Program-made: the position numbers and the translations under genes
From: a bacterium
GTDB lineage: Bacteria > Vulcanimicrobiota > Xenobia > Xenobiales > Xenobiaceae
Assembly: GCA_022839105.1 (NCBI GenBank)
Contig: JALHDH010000027.1
Location: 1-42,962 of the forward strand
DNA length: 42,962 nucleotides
Direction of reading: 5' to 3'
Shown: piece after piece, positions 8,068 to 17,241 of the stretch
Position numbering within the stretch: position 1 is the first letter of the stretch
How the letters are laid out: each line of letters starts with the position of its first letter
Notes under the pieces: generated by a model
Database searches by the model: none
Seen by the model: only the letters and a program-made list of their open reading frames with translations
Told to the model about the DNA's origin: nothing

Positions 8068-10541
8068 GCGAGTCCCCCGTCTCCACCAACGGCCACCGTC
8101 GCGAGCCTCCTGCGCATCCGGAGGCCCTGGTCCTTCTGCTGGGCGGGTGCCTGCTGGCCGCGGGCTCCCTGCTCCTGACCCCGGGGATCACCGCCCCGCG
8201 GCCAGCCCTCGTGCTGGCAGCGGGCGGCGCCCTGGGCCTCCTGGGTGCCCTGGCCTCCTTGCGCCTGGCGGCCAACCGCAGCCTGGCCTTGAACGCGCTG
8301 GCCTGGCTGGCGCTGATCGCCTGGGGCGCCTTGGGCGCTCCGGCAGGCCTGGACCGCCACCTCAGCGAGGTCGCCCTGGTCTCCTGGATCGGCGGTCTGG
8401 CCATCATGGTGGCCTTCGGACTGGGGACCCAGGTCGTCCGCTTCTGGCGTGCCGGAGCCCTGCTGCTGGTCCTGGCGGCCACCGGCCTGGCCCTCTTCGG
8501 ACTCTGGACCACCATGCCGGAAATCCTCCAGGCCTTGGGGACCGGGAAGACCCTGCCCCGACTGGCCATCACCTTTACCAATCCGGACTGCCTCTCGGCC
8601 GTGCTGGTGGTCGCCCTGCTCCTGGCGGTGGGCCTGAGCGGGGCACTTCCCGGCACCTTGACCCTCCCCCTGGCAGCCTGTTCCGGGGTGCTCCTGACAG
8701 CCGTGCTCTTCACCGGTTCGAGGGCCGGGGCCCTGGGCCTGGTGGTGGGGCTGGCCACCTATGGACTCCTGCTCGTGTGCCGCCGCGACGAGTCTGGCCG
8801 GCGCAGCGCCGTGCTGGGACTGGCGCCCACCTTCCTGCTGACCTTGCTGCTGCTCTTGACCCAGATCCTGACCCCCGCCCTGGGTCGCTGGGGGGAACTG
8901 GTCCTGCAGCAGGATCATCAGGGGATGGCCATGCGCAAGGCCGTGGTGCGCGACGGCCTGAAGTGCGTGGCCGCGCGTCCCTGGTTGGGGAGCGGTCCGG
9001 GAACCTTCCACCTGGCCTTCCAGGAGCACCGCCCGACCGGGATCCGGGCCTACGTCAACGCCGCCCACAATGACTACATGCAGGTCCTGGTGGAGACCGG
9101 GGTGCCGGGCCTGGTGCTGTTCGCCTGCGTCCTGGGCCTGCCCCTGGTGCGGGCCGGTCGCTGCGCCCTCTCAGGGCCCTTCCCGGCCGAATCGGCGGGC
9201 GCCGCCGGCGCCCTGGCGGCCATCGCCGTCTACGCCACCTTGAACTTCGCCCTCCCCGTCCCGGCCGATCTCCTCTGGTGGTGTGCGGCCATGGGCCTGT
9301 GCCTCTCGGACTCGCTTTCGACCCATCGCCCGCGCGGCGCGTCCTGGCTGGTGGTCGCTCCGGTCGCCCTGATGCTGGGCCTGGGCAGCGTGCTGGCCCT
9401 CCTCCTGGGGCTGGACATGGTCCGCGCGGATCGACTGGCAGGCGAATCCGATGCCCTGGCCCGAACCCTGCGCTGGGAGCAGGCCTCGGTGGCCGCCCTG
9501 GCCGCCCTGGACCTGGAACCCCGAAACCCCGGCCACCATCTGCGCCTGGCCCGGCTCGAGGAGCGCCAGTCCCGGCTGGATCAGGACCCGGAACGGCTCT
9601 CCCAGGCGCGGGAACGGGCCCGTACGGCCCATCGCTTGAGCCCCTCGGACCTGCCGATCGCCCTGGAATTCTCGCGTTTGAGCCGCGAGTCGGGCGAGGT
9701 CGAGGCAGCCGAAGAGATCCTGTTGGAGATGCGTTCAAAGGCTCCCAACGACCTGCGGCTCGAGGCGGCCCTGGCCGGCGTCCACCTGCGCCGGGGACAG
9801 CTTCCCGAGGCTGCCCGGGCCCTGTGGCGCAGCATGCCGATCAACGGCAGCGTGGCGCGCAACGTGGCCGTCCTGGTGGCCGCCATCGAGCGCAGCCAGG
9901 AGGGGGGCGGAATCGCCCTGCTGCGGGAATTCGCCGGCGAGGACCGGGAGGAGGCCCTGCGGATCGCCCGGGAGACGCTCACCCTCCTGAAGACCGCCCG
10001 GGAACCCGCCCCGCTGGAACGGGCCCTGAAGGTCCTGCTCGAGATGGACCCGAGCGACACCTGCGCCGAATTGAGCCTGGCCGACCTGGAACTGGCCCAG
10101 GGCCGGGCCGCCGAGGGACGTTCCAGGCTGGCCCGCATCGCCACCTCGACCGCCGGCCCGGGGGAGGCCAACGCCGCCTGCCAGCGCCGGGCCCTGGAGC
10201 GCTTCGTGGCCCTGGAACTCAAGGAGGGCCAATCCGCCCGGGCCGAGGAAATCCTCCGGGAGCGGCTGGGGGAGCGCCCCTGGGAAGGCTGGATCCGGGT
10301 CCTTCTCTGCGATGCCCTGGTGGCCCGCGGCGATTTCTCCGCGGCCAAGGAGCTGCTCCAGCAAGGCCTGCGCCGGCGCTCGACGGACGTGGATCTCCTG
10401 AGCCGGCTCGGGGACCTCTACTCCGAGCAGGGCTCCCCGGAGACCGCCATGCGCTACTACCGGGATGCCCTGCGCCAGGACCCGAAGAACGCCCGCCTGG
10501 CCCAGAAAATCCGCCGCCTGGAACAGAAACAGGGCCGCTGA
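8064..10541 (+). CDS. O-antigen ligase-like membrane protein with C-terminal TPR domain
   Basis: An 825-residue fusion. The first 450 residues or so hold about eleven to twelve membrane segments. They include the Wzy_C periplasmic loop with GSGPGTF followed by NAAHNDYMQVLVETG, the typical H-N-x-Y-x-x-x-x-x-E-x-G pattern. Residues about 460-825 form a helical TPR array; the last repeat (LGDLYSEQGSPETAMRYY) is canonical. Family members polymerise glycans or ligate them to lipid or protein acceptors; the TPR part may bind partners. The gene overlaps the wza-like gene by four bases (ATGA). It is the second such protein in this locus, so one may polymerise and the other ligate. Confidence 0.85.
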   Translation: MSESPVSTNGHRREPPAHPEALVLLLGGCLLAAGSLLLTPGITAPRPALVLAAGGALGLLGALASLRLAANRSLALNALAWLALIAWGALGAPAGLDRHLSEVALVSWIGGLAIMVAFGLGTQVVRFWRAGALLLVLAATGLALFGLWTTMPEILQALGTGKTLPRLAITFTNPDCLSAVLVVALLLAVGLSGALPGTLTLPLAACSGVLLTAVLFTGSRAGALGLVVGLATYGLLLVCRRDESGRRSAVLGLAPTFLLTLLLLLTQILTPALGRWGELVLQQDHQGMAMRKAVVRDGLKCVAARPWLGSGPGTFHLAFQEHRPTGIRAYVNAAHNDYMQVLVETGVPGLVLFACVLGLPLVRAGRCALSGPFPAESAGAAGALAAIAVYATLNFALPVPADLLWWCAAMGLCLSDSLSTHRPRGASWLVVAPVALMLGLGSVLALLLGLDMVRADRLAGESDALARTLRWEQASVAALAALDLEPRNPGHHLRLARLEERQSRLDQDPERLSQARERARTAHRLSPSDLPIALEFSRLSRESGEVEAAEEILLEMRSKAPNDLRLEAALAGVHLRRGQLPEAARALWRSMPINGSVARNVAVLVAAIERSQEGGGIALLREFAGEDREEALRIARETLTLLKTAREPAPLERALKVLLEMDPSDTCAELSLADLELAQGRAAEGRSRLARIATSTAGPGEANAACQRRALERFVALELKEGQSARAEEILRERLGERPWEGWIRVLLCDALVARGDFSAAKELLQQGLRRRSTDVDLLSRLGDLYSEQGSPETAMRYYRDALRQDPKNARLAQKIRRLEQKQGR

Positions 10542-10572
10542 ACCGGGCTCGTGCGCCGGAGCGTCGAGGCGG

Positions 10573-11925
10573 TCAGGGTGCCGCGTCCGGGGGCACCTCG
10601 CAGGTGAAGTAACCCAGCTTCCCGCCCGGGTGGCGCGGGATCTCCTCGACCCTTTCGAAGAGGACCCGGGCCTGCCCCCCCAAGACCTCACGCAACCCCT
10701 TCTCGCAGGCGGCCAGGGCGGCTCCGGGTTCGGAAGCCTCGGAGACGTAGCGCACGGTGAAGTCCTCCAGGGTGGTCTGGACCACATGGAAGGCCTGGAT
10801 CTGACGGTGCCCCGAGGCCAGCAGGTTCTTGTTGACGTAATCGAAGAGCTCGGTCGAGAAGATCCTCCCCCCCGCGGTCCGCACCATCTGGCCGACTTTT
10901 CCGGTCCGGATATCCATCAAGGGCAGGTTCCGCCCGCATGGACAGACCCCCTCGATCGGAACGGCCATGTCCCCGACCCGATAGCGGATCAGCGGCATCC
11001 CCGGGTTGTGCAGGGAAGTCACCACGACCTGCCCCGGAGTGCCGCTGGGGACCGGGCGATCGGAATCGTCGAGAAACTCGACCACCACATTCTCGCAGGC
11101 CACGTGCATGCGCCCCTGCGGGCACTGATGGGCAAAGGAACCGAACTCGGCGCAGCCGTAGACGTCCGCCACCGGGGCGCCGAAGGCCTCTTCTAGGAGT
11201 TCGCGCTGGAAACCGTACAGGACCTCGGCCGTGCAGGCCACCACGCGGACCCCGAGATCGTCGAGGCGGAAGCCGTCCGAAGCGGCCTGTCTGGCCAGGA
11301 CCTCCAGCCCCGAAGGGTAGCCGTAGACCAGGCGGGGGCGCAATCGGCGGATCCGGGGATAGAGCCCCCGGATGAACTCCTCCGAGAGGTCGAAGGCAGA
11401 CACGTGGAGCAGATGGTTCAAAAAACTCTTGAGGCGAAGCAGGGCCCATTCCCGCGCCGGGCCGACCGGGCGCCCCCAGACGGCAAGCACTCCATCGCCC
11501 GGACGCACGCCATACCACCCTCGCGCACGCCACTGCCCGGCCTCGTGACGGCTCCGGAAGAGCGGGCCGTGGGTGAAGCGGACGGGTTCTCCGGTCGAGC
11601 CGCTGGTATGGCCCTGGCTCTCGCCGGGTCCGGGGTGGCGCAGGCTCTCGTAGTGGGCACGGACCTGCGCCTTCTCCAGGACGGGAAGCTCCAGGAACTC
11701 CTCCCAGTCGGCCAGGTCGACCGGATCTCCCCTCTCCCGATAGAAGGGGATCCGGGCCGCAGCCCGGATGGTTTTGCGGAGCTCCTCGAATTGCCGGCGC
11801 TTCAACCCCTCCGGCTCCAGGAACTGGGTCTCTTCGAGTTCGCGAAGGCAGGCGAACATGGACTCTCCCTGCAGGGCTGAGACCAATGGCATGTAGGCAT
11901 GGCGGGTCAGAAGGCTCCTCAACAT
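10573..11925 (-). CDS. CapK/PaaK-like adenylate-forming enzyme
   Basis: A 450-residue member of the phenylacetate-CoA ligase/CapK branch of AMP-forming enzymes. The nucleotide-binding P-loop is HTSGSTGEPVRFTHG near residue 125. Later motifs include VYGYPSG, DVYGCAEFG and a four-cysteine-type CPCG segment before LMDIRTGKVGQMV. The last motif fits the mobile C-terminal domain of PaaK-like proteins. CapK-type proteins occur in many capsule clusters, where they are thought to activate an acyl or small-acid group for decorating the glycan; their exact reaction is rarely proven. The ATG at 11925 overlaps the end of the upstream glycosyltransferase gene by seven bases. It is last in the leftward operon. 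Substrate unknown. Confidence 0.82.
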   Translation of the reverse strand: MLRSLLTRHAYMPLVSALQGESMFACLRELEETQFLEPEGLKRRQFEELRKTIRAAARIPFYRERGDPVDLADWEEFLELPVLEKAQVRAHYESLRHPGPGESQGHTSGSTGEPVRFTHGPLFRSRHEAGQWRARGWYGVRPGDGVLAVWGRPVGPAREWALLRLKSFLNHLLHVSAFDLSEEFIRGLYPRIRRLRPRLVYGYPSGLEVLARQAASDGFRLDDLGVRVVACTAEVLYGFQRELLEEAFGAPVADVYGCAEFGSFAHQCPQGRMHVACENVVVEFLDDSDRPVPSGTPGQVVVTSLHNPGMPLIRYRVGDMAVPIEGVCPCGRNLPLMDIRTGKVGQMVRTAGGRIFSTELFDYVNKNLLASGHRQIQAFHVVQTTLEDFTVRYVSEASEPGAALAACEKGLREVLGGQARVLFERVEEIPRHPGGKLGYFTCEVPPDAAP

Positions 11926-13061
11926 CCTTCCGCTGCCGCCTCCCGATACACCTCGACCATCAACTCCGCAGCCCGGGCCCAGGTGAACTCCCGACACCGG
12001 GCCAGCCCCCGTTCCACCAGGTCCTGGCGGAGACCCTGATCCTGCTCCAGGCGCAGCACCCCTTCGGCCAGAGCCTCGGCATCCCCGGTCGGGACCAGAA
12101 CAGCGGCCTCCCCGGCCACCTCAGGGATGGAGGAGTTCCTGCAGGCCACAACCGGGGTCCTGCAGGCAAAGGCCTCGAGAAGGGGGAGCCCAAACCCCTC
12201 GTAGTGGGAGGCGAAGAGCAGGCAGCGGGCCCCGGCCAGGAGCATGGGGATCTCTGCATCCGAAACGACCCCCAGGACGCGAACCCGCTCCGGATTTCCG
12301 GCCCGTGCCAGAAGATCCTGGGCGCCCCGAGGCAGTTCACCGGCCACGACGAAGTCGAAGCCTGCAAGTCCCCGCCCACAGGCCTGGCGGAAAGCCGCAC
12401 AGGCCTCCGCCAGGCCCTTTCTGGGATCCCCGCTGGAGAGGAAGAGGACATAGGGTCGAGCCAGGCCCCGACGCTCATGGAAATCCCTCAGGGAATCGGC
12501 CGGGAGGGGCTGGAGGAAGGCCGGATCCAACCCATTGGGGACCACACGCACGCGATCGGGGTCCACCCCCATCCACTCGATGGCGTCCCGGCGGGTGCTC
12601 TCCGAGATGACCACGACCCGGTGCGCCCGGCGGGCCATGGCCGAACGGGCGGCCCGGGCCGCCTGAAGATGGGGGAAGAGTCCGGGCAGCCGATACTCCC
12701 GGAGGTCATGGACCGTCAGGACCCTCCCGCCCCTCCGCTGGGGAGGGATCCGGGCGTGGACCGAGTGGAAGACCTCGGCCCTCCCGGCCAGGCAGTCAAT
12801 CGGAGGCCAGGCCAGCAGGTCCCAACTCTTCTCGAGAAGCCTTCGCGGGACGCGCAAGACCCGCTCCCGGGTGCCGGGGAGAAGGGGACGGGAAGCCTGC
12901 GCCCTCCAATACAGGTAGAAACAGCGCAACTCCTGAAAGGCGCCGGTCCTGACCAGGGCCCGGAGGAGATTGAGCGTGTAGGTCCTCAGGCCGCTGGCCT
13001 GGTTCAAGGCCAGGAAGGAGGCATCCACTGCAACCCGGAGGCCGCCACTTGGAGAACCCAC
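11919..13061 (-). CDS. GT4-family glycosyltransferase
   Basis: A 380-residue GT-B glycosyltransferase. The N-terminus LRVAVDASFLALNQASGLRTYT has the usual glycine-containing acceptor loop. The donor domain shows LFLSSGDPRKG, then EGFGLPLLEAF (E-x7-E) and CRNSSIPEVAG. I choose GTG at 13061 because GGAGG sits six bases upstream. A TTG at 13103 is open but would overlap the epimerase gene by 20 bases. The layout HDLREYRLPGLFP plus S-x-x-T/S-R-R-D resembles GT4 enzymes such as mannosyltransferase MtfB-like proteins. Its stop overlaps the capK-like gene. Donor and acceptor are not predictable. Confidence 0.87.
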   Translation of the reverse strand: MGSPSGGLRVAVDASFLALNQASGLRTYTLNLLRALVRTGAFQELRCFYLYWRAQASRPLLPGTRERVLRVPRRLLEKSWDLLAWPPIDCLAGRAEVFHSVHARIPPQRRGGRVLTVHDLREYRLPGLFPHLQAARAARSAMARRAHRVVVISESTRRDAIEWMGVDPDRVRVVPNGLDPAFLQPLPADSLRDFHERRGLARPYVLFLSSGDPRKGLAEACAAFRQACGRGLAGFDFVVAGELPRGAQDLLARAGNPERVRVLGVVSDAEIPMLLAGARCLLFASHYEGFGLPLLEAFACRTPVVACRNSSIPEVAGEAAVLVPTGDAEALAEGVLRLEQDQGLRQDLVERGLARCREFTWARAAELMVEVYREAAAEGC

Positions 13062-13083
13062 GGCCGACCTCCGCGAAGGGGCT

Positions 13084-14109
13084 TCAGGCTCTGGTCTCGG
13101 CAACCGCCCCGACCAGGACCTCTTCGCCCTGTTCGTCCATGCTGGTCAACATGTGGGGGCGCTCGGAGTACCAGTTCATGGTATCCCGAATCGTGTCCTC
13201 CAGGGTGAAGCGCGGCTTCCAGGACAGGTCTTCACGGGCCCGCGTGTCCTCAGGAACCTTGTCGAAGCCTTCCTCATACAGGGGCCCGAAGAGGGTCTTG
13301 GGATCCACGTTGATGATCGGCGAACGGCTGCCCACCACGTCGCGGACGCGATGCGCCAGTTCCATGATCGACAACTCGTTGGCCGGGTTGCCAAGGTTGA
13401 AGACCCGGCTGCGATGAGACGAGCGCATGACCGCCACGATGCCACTGACGATGTCGCGGACATCCGTGAAGGCCCGCACCTGCTGGCCGGTCCCGAAGAC
13501 CGTCAGGGGGGCGCCCGTCAGGGCAGCGATGACGAAACGGGGCAGGACGAACCCTCCTCCGGGCAACTGACGGGGTCCGGCGATATTGAAGGGGCGCACG
13601 ATGTTCACGTGCAGGTCGGTGACCCGCGCGCGGTTGATCGCGGCGATCTCGGAGGTCAGCTTGGCCACCGCGTACTCCAGGCGGACCGTGAAACGCCCGG
13701 GGATGATGCAACTGTCGGTCTCGCGGAAGGTGCCGGCCCGGCCATACACCTCGGAGGTCGAGACCTCGACCAGGCTGGCCTTGTGGGCCAGGGCCAATTC
13801 CACCACGGCCTCCCCCGAGGTGACCACCTGTCGGGCGATCTCGCCGGAGTGCTTGAGGACTCCCGCCGGCCCGACCACGCTGGCCAGATGGTAGATCTCA
13901 TCGAAGCTGTGCGCAGGGGGGAACAGGTCCCGGGCGACATCCTCGATGGCCCCGACGATCACCCGGCACGAGGCCTCGTAATCGGAGGGCTGCATCACGT
14001 TGCTGATCAGGCTGTCCACGATCGTCACCTGGAACCCCTCGGACAAGAGACGGTCCACCAGGTGCGTGCCGACAAAGCCCAATCCGCCCGTAACCAGAGC
14101 TTTCTTCAT
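13084..14109 (-). CDS. NAD(P)-dependent nucleotide-sugar epimerase/dehydratase (extended SDR)
   Basis: An extended short-chain dehydrogenase/reductase of 341 residues. ATG 14109 starts MKKALVTGGLGFVGTHL, the Rossmann TGGxGFxG motif. GGAGGTGG lies upstream of it. The catalytic triad is visible as STSEVYG (Ser/Thr) and the Y-A-V-A-K pair near residue 160. RPFNIAGPRQ and a VFGTGQQVRAFTDVRD segment follow, typical of UDP-glucuronate decarboxylase, dTDP-glucose dehydratase and UDP-galactose epimerase relatives. It probably makes a nucleotide sugar for the polymer. The N-terminal LISNVMQPSDYE variant does not match one subfamily clearly, so the exact reaction is open. Confidence 0.85.
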   Translation of the reverse strand: MKKALVTGGLGFVGTHLVDRLLSEGFQVTIVDSLISNVMQPSDYEASCRVIVGAIEDVARDLFPPAHSFDEIYHLASVVGPAGVLKHSGEIARQVVTSGEAVVELALAHKASLVEVSTSEVYGRAGTFRETDSCIIPGRFTVRLEYAVAKLTSEIAAINRARVTDLHVNIVRPFNIAGPRQLPGGGFVLPRFVIAALTGAPLTVFGTGQQVRAFTDVRDIVSGIVAVMRSSHRSRVFNLGNPANELSIMELAHRVRDVVGSRSPIINVDPKTLFGPLYEEGFDKVPEDTRAREDLSWKPRFTLEDTIRDTMNWYSERPHMLTSMDEQGEEVLVGAVAETRA

Positions 14110-14190
14110 GATATCGTGCCACCTCCAAGAATCTGAAGCCTCGAGTTTCGGGCAAGACAGGCCGCCCCCCCCGACGCGGAGCTGAAGACC

Positions 14191-14220
14191 GGATATTCTG
14201 GGAACGGCCTGGATATCCTG
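14191..14220. promoter_or_regulatory. Two-copy direct repeat upstream of the epimerase gene
   Basis: GGATATTCTG at 14191-14200 and GGATATCCTG at 14211-14220 match in nine of ten positions and start exactly 20 bases apart. They lie about 85-110 bases before the epimerase start codon. Spacing of two helical turns is common for tandem operator half-sites. No regulator or promoter could be tied to it. Confidence 0.35.
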
Positions 14221-14268
14221 CACACGAGGAGTTGCGGGCGGACTGAGGCTCCGCGCGCGCAAGACGGA

Positions 14269-14388
14269 GCCCCGCCCGAAGGCGAGGTCCAGACCGCAGA
14301 TGGCGAGAGGCCCCGCCCGAAGGCGAGGCCCAGACCGCAGATGGCGAGAGGCCCCGCCCGAAGGCGAGGCCCAGACCGCAGATGGCGT
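14269..14388 (-). repeat. Three tandem 41-bp units, each a UUCG-loop hairpin, 3' of the porin gene
   Basis: Units begin at 14269, 14310 and 14351, an exact 41-base period. Units 2 and 3 are nearly identical; unit 1 has a few changes. Read on the minus strand, each unit contains GGCCTCGCC-TTCG-GGCGGGGCC. That is a nine-pair stem closed by a C(UUCG)G tetraloop, the most stable RNA tetraloop class; in unit 1 the outer stem has one mismatch. The array starts about 15 bases after the porin stop codon. A role as mRNA 3' stabiliser, transcription attenuator between porin and epimerase, or REP-like element is inferred. Confidence 0.85.
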
Positions 14389-14402
14389 TCAGGCCGAAGA
14401 GC

Positions 14403-17048
14403 CTAGAACTTGACCGAGAAGCTGCTGGTCAACTGCCAGCCCTGCCAGTCGAAGGGATGGTTGGTGAAGTTGGCGCTGGGAACTCCGTCGTTGTTGCTCC
14501 GGCGCCCACCATAGATCCCCGTGGGCATGTTGTCGTTGGTGTCGTAGTAGGTGAAGTCCATCGACCACGCGGTGTTGGCCGACACATCGCAATCGAATCC
14601 CACGAAGGGGGCGATCTGCGTCGTGTTCACCGTGTCGAAGTTGGGGTTGCGGCTATAGGCATTGTACAGGCCGGCCGGGTCCCAATGGCCACGGATATTG
14701 GACAGGTCCACGCCACCACGCAGGTTCCAGCGATCGTCGAGCTCCCAGCCCAACTGGAAGTGGCCCATGGTGGTCTGCAGGTCGACCAGGTTCTGGCCAC
14801 CGCCGAAGCGGGTGCTCAGGCTGGTCGGCCGGTAGAAGTCGTGACGCTCGACGGCCACGTCCAGCTTCAGGCGCGGGTCGGTGAACTTGTAGGTGTAGCC
14901 CAGACCCCAGGAGGTGACGGTCCCGCGAGGGTCCTCCATCGGCTGGAGGGTGTCGGTGAACGAGGAAGCCGAACTGGCCCCGTAGACCGACGGGTGGGCG
15001 TATCCGAAGAACACCGGATCGATGAAGCCCGGAGACATCCCCAGGACGGGGAAGTTGGGAACCCCGGCGACGCCGGGCACACGCACGTCATACAGCGAGG
15101 TCTTCTTCTGGTCGAGGAACTCGGCGAAGGCATAGACCCGGCCGTGACGGTCGTCGAAGTGGTACTGCCCGTCGAAGCGCAGCCCCTCGCGGTTGTGGGG
15201 GTAGCGCTTGGTGTCGTGCAGTGAGTACATGTTGGCGAAGTAGTTCATGTCCGGCAGCCGCCACACGCCCGGATAGGCCCCCAGGCCCAAGGATGGAGTG
15301 GTGGGATACTGCAGGATGAACGGGTCGTAGGTCGGGTCGACGCTCAGCCAGGCCAGGGACAGATCCAGGGAGCCGTCCAGCAGGTTGGAGCCGACCTCGA
15401 AGCGGTAGGCGTCACCGCCCACCGAGTAGGGGGAGTTCTGGTTGGGCTTGTACTCCGAGTGGGCGAACTCGCCGTCCACGTAGATCTGGTAGCCTTCCAG
15501 GTCCCACAGGTAGTGTCCGGAGAGACCATAGCTGGTCATTCCCTGCGGGCCGAAGCCCCCGCCACCGGCGAAGAGCAGGCCGGCTGCCTGGTCCGCCGCG
15601 GGGTTCCAGCCGGGGATGGGCCGGTTGTCCACGGTGGAGCCGACACCGCCATTGAGCTGGGCGAACGCCGAGGTCTGGGCGGCGAAGTAACCGTTCGGGT
15701 TGACCCACTGCAGAGGGGTTCCACCCGTGGTCAGGGCGCCGAGCTGACCCGCCCCGAAGGCGACGTTCACGTTGTCGATCAGGCCGACGGCCAGGGGGTT
15801 CGAACCGGAGGCCTCGTTGGCGGCGCGCAGGAAGTTCGCCTTCACGTCGCCTCCCTCGAACTCGAAGCCCACGTTCAGGCCCAGGGCATAGCTCTGGTAG
15901 TTGCTGAAGTTGAAGTTCGAGATGTTGCCATCCGCCAGTTGAGTCCCCATGACCTCCCAGCGCAGGACGCCGACATCCGAGATGTCGCTGGCGCCGCTGA
16001 GGTTGAAGCCGAAGCTGGGCAGGTACTCAGGACCGTTGGCGTTCGGGTTGTACTGCCCGACGTAGATCAGGTCGTCCATCCGGTCGGTGCTGAAGGCACC
16101 CAGGACCAGCTTGGTGTTGCTGGGGTTGTGCAGGACCCAGAAGTTGTCCAGCGTCACCCGGGTGAAGGGCGAGTTGGTCAAAGGCTGGGCGCCCGCCAGG
16201 CCAAGCCCGCCGCCGCCACGGTTGGCGGTGTAGGGATTGGAGAGGTAGGGAGCCGAGACGCCCCACACGGCGTCGACGATCGAGTCGCCCTGTGAGGTGA
16301 AGGCCGCAAATTCGGCGCCGGCATCCACATCGTCGGAGACCCGGATCCGAAGACCCAGGACGCCGCGCATGGTGAAGCCGGTCCCGTTGGTCAGGGCGCG
16401 GCCATTCCGCATGTCGATCACGGGCAGCACGCCGGCAGGACCGGAGAACTGTCCCAGGACCCCGACGTTGCTGATGGCAGGTGCCACCCCGAAGGCGTTC
16501 TGATAGGGGCTGAGCTGAGTCCCCCCGTAGGTGCCCACCAGGGTGTTGTAGTCGGAAGCGTTGAACTGGCCGATTCCGTTGTCACTGGTGTTCATGCCAG
16601 TGTTGCGGAAAGACTGGGCCACCACGCGGGTCTCGACGGTCCCGTAGAAGGTGATCCGCTCGAGCTCGCTGACGCGGCTGTCCAGGCGGGCGACGCCCTC
16701 TTCGAGATTGGTCACCCTCACGCCGAGAGCGTCCAGCTCTTCGCGCAAGGCGTTGACCAGTTTGCGAACCTCTTCGAGGTCGGCCTTGGAGGCGAACGTG
16801 GCGTGCTCCTCCTCCATCTTGGCCAGGAACCTGGCCATGATCATGGCGACTTCCCAGCGCGTGCTTGCCCGATCTCCCTTGAACGTGCCGTCGGGATAGC
16901 CTTCCACCAGGCCGCGCGCAGCGAGCGATGCGACTGCGTCACGGGCCCAGTGGTTCTCCGGCACGTCGGGGAAAAGCGGAGCCGCCCACGAGGGAACCAC
17001 CATCACCAGGGCCAGAAGAGCCGCAAGCAACAGGGTTTGGCGTTTCAT
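14403..17048 (-). CDS. SLH-domain outer-membrane porin
   Basis: An 881-residue outer-membrane beta-barrel protein. ATG 17048 follows GGAGGAGGG and starts a signal peptide (residues 1-22, ending WAA). One SLH domain covers residues 24-75 (FPDVPENHWARDAV, then GYPDGTFKGDR and RWEVAMIMARFL). A short coiled coil follows (about 85-130). The rest is a Gly/Asn/Tyr-rich barrel of alternating strands ending in FSVKF. The terminal Phe is the outer-membrane assembly signal. In Cyanobacteria, Deinococcota and Negativicutes such proteins form general porins, and the SLH domain binds cell-wall polymers to tether the outer membrane. It is followed by a hairpin array and preceded by the tyrosine kinase gene. 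Confidence 0.92.
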   Translation of the reverse strand: MKRQTLLLAALLALVMVVPSWAAPLFPDVPENHWARDAVASLAARGLVEGYPDGTFKGDRASTRWEVAMIMARFLAKMEEEHATFASKADLEEVRKLVNALREELDALGVRVTNLEEGVARLDSRVSELERITFYGTVETRVVAQSFRNTGMNTSDNGIGQFNASDYNTLVGTYGGTQLSPYQNAFGVAPAISNVGVLGQFSGPAGVLPVIDMRNGRALTNGTGFTMRGVLGLRIRVSDDVDAGAEFAAFTSQGDSIVDAVWGVSAPYLSNPYTANRGGGGLGLAGAQPLTNSPFTRVTLDNFWVLHNPSNTKLVLGAFSTDRMDDLIYVGQYNPNANGPEYLPSFGFNLSGASDISDVGVLRWEVMGTQLADGNISNFNFSNYQSYALGLNVGFEFEGGDVKANFLRAANEASGSNPLAVGLIDNVNVAFGAGQLGALTTGGTPLQWVNPNGYFAAQTSAFAQLNGGVGSTVDNRPIPGWNPAADQAAGLLFAGGGGFGPQGMTSYGLSGHYLWDLEGYQIYVDGEFAHSEYKPNQNSPYSVGGDAYRFEVGSNLLDGSLDLSLAWLSVDPTYDPFILQYPTTPSLGLGAYPGVWRLPDMNYFANMYSLHDTKRYPHNREGLRFDGQYHFDDRHGRVYAFAEFLDQKKTSLYDVRVPGVAGVPNFPVLGMSPGFIDPVFFGYAHPSVYGASSASSFTDTLQPMEDPRGTVTSWGLGYTYKFTDPRLKLDVAVERHDFYRPTSLSTRFGGGQNLVDLQTTMGHFQLGWELDDRWNLRGGVDLSNIRGHWDPAGLYNAYSRNPNFDTVNTTQIAPFVGFDCDVSANTAWSMDFTYYDTNDNMPTGIYGGRRSNNDGVPSANFTNHPFDWQGWQLTSSFSVKF

Positions 17049-17063
17049 GGGTCCGATGCCCTC

Positions 17064-17084
17064 CTCCCAGATTGGATTTGGGAG
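17064..17084 (-). other. Hairpin next to the porin ribosome-binding site
   Basis: In the porin mRNA, CUCCCA (17084-17079) can pair with UGGGAG (17069-17064) around a nine-base loop. The 3' arm runs into the Shine-Dalgarno sequence GGAGGAGGG. Partial masking of the ribosome-binding site is possible. This is a short stem and may be chance. Confidence 0.3.
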
Positions 17085-17241
17085 CCTGAATGGACCCTGG
17101 CGCTTCGAGAAAGCCGGCGGACGAGTCTCCTCGTTTCCTCTCCGGGGCATTCCGAACCCTGATCCAACCTGACTCCGAGACCACTTTTCGGTTTCTTGAC
17201 CTGGACGCGAGCGGCGTGGCAGACCGACCCGCGTTCCCATC

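Noticed and set aside
8064..10541. A frameshift joining two genes in the ligase-TPR protein
   Set aside because: The frame is continuous, the linker is ordinary, and TPR-fused ligases are known in the family.
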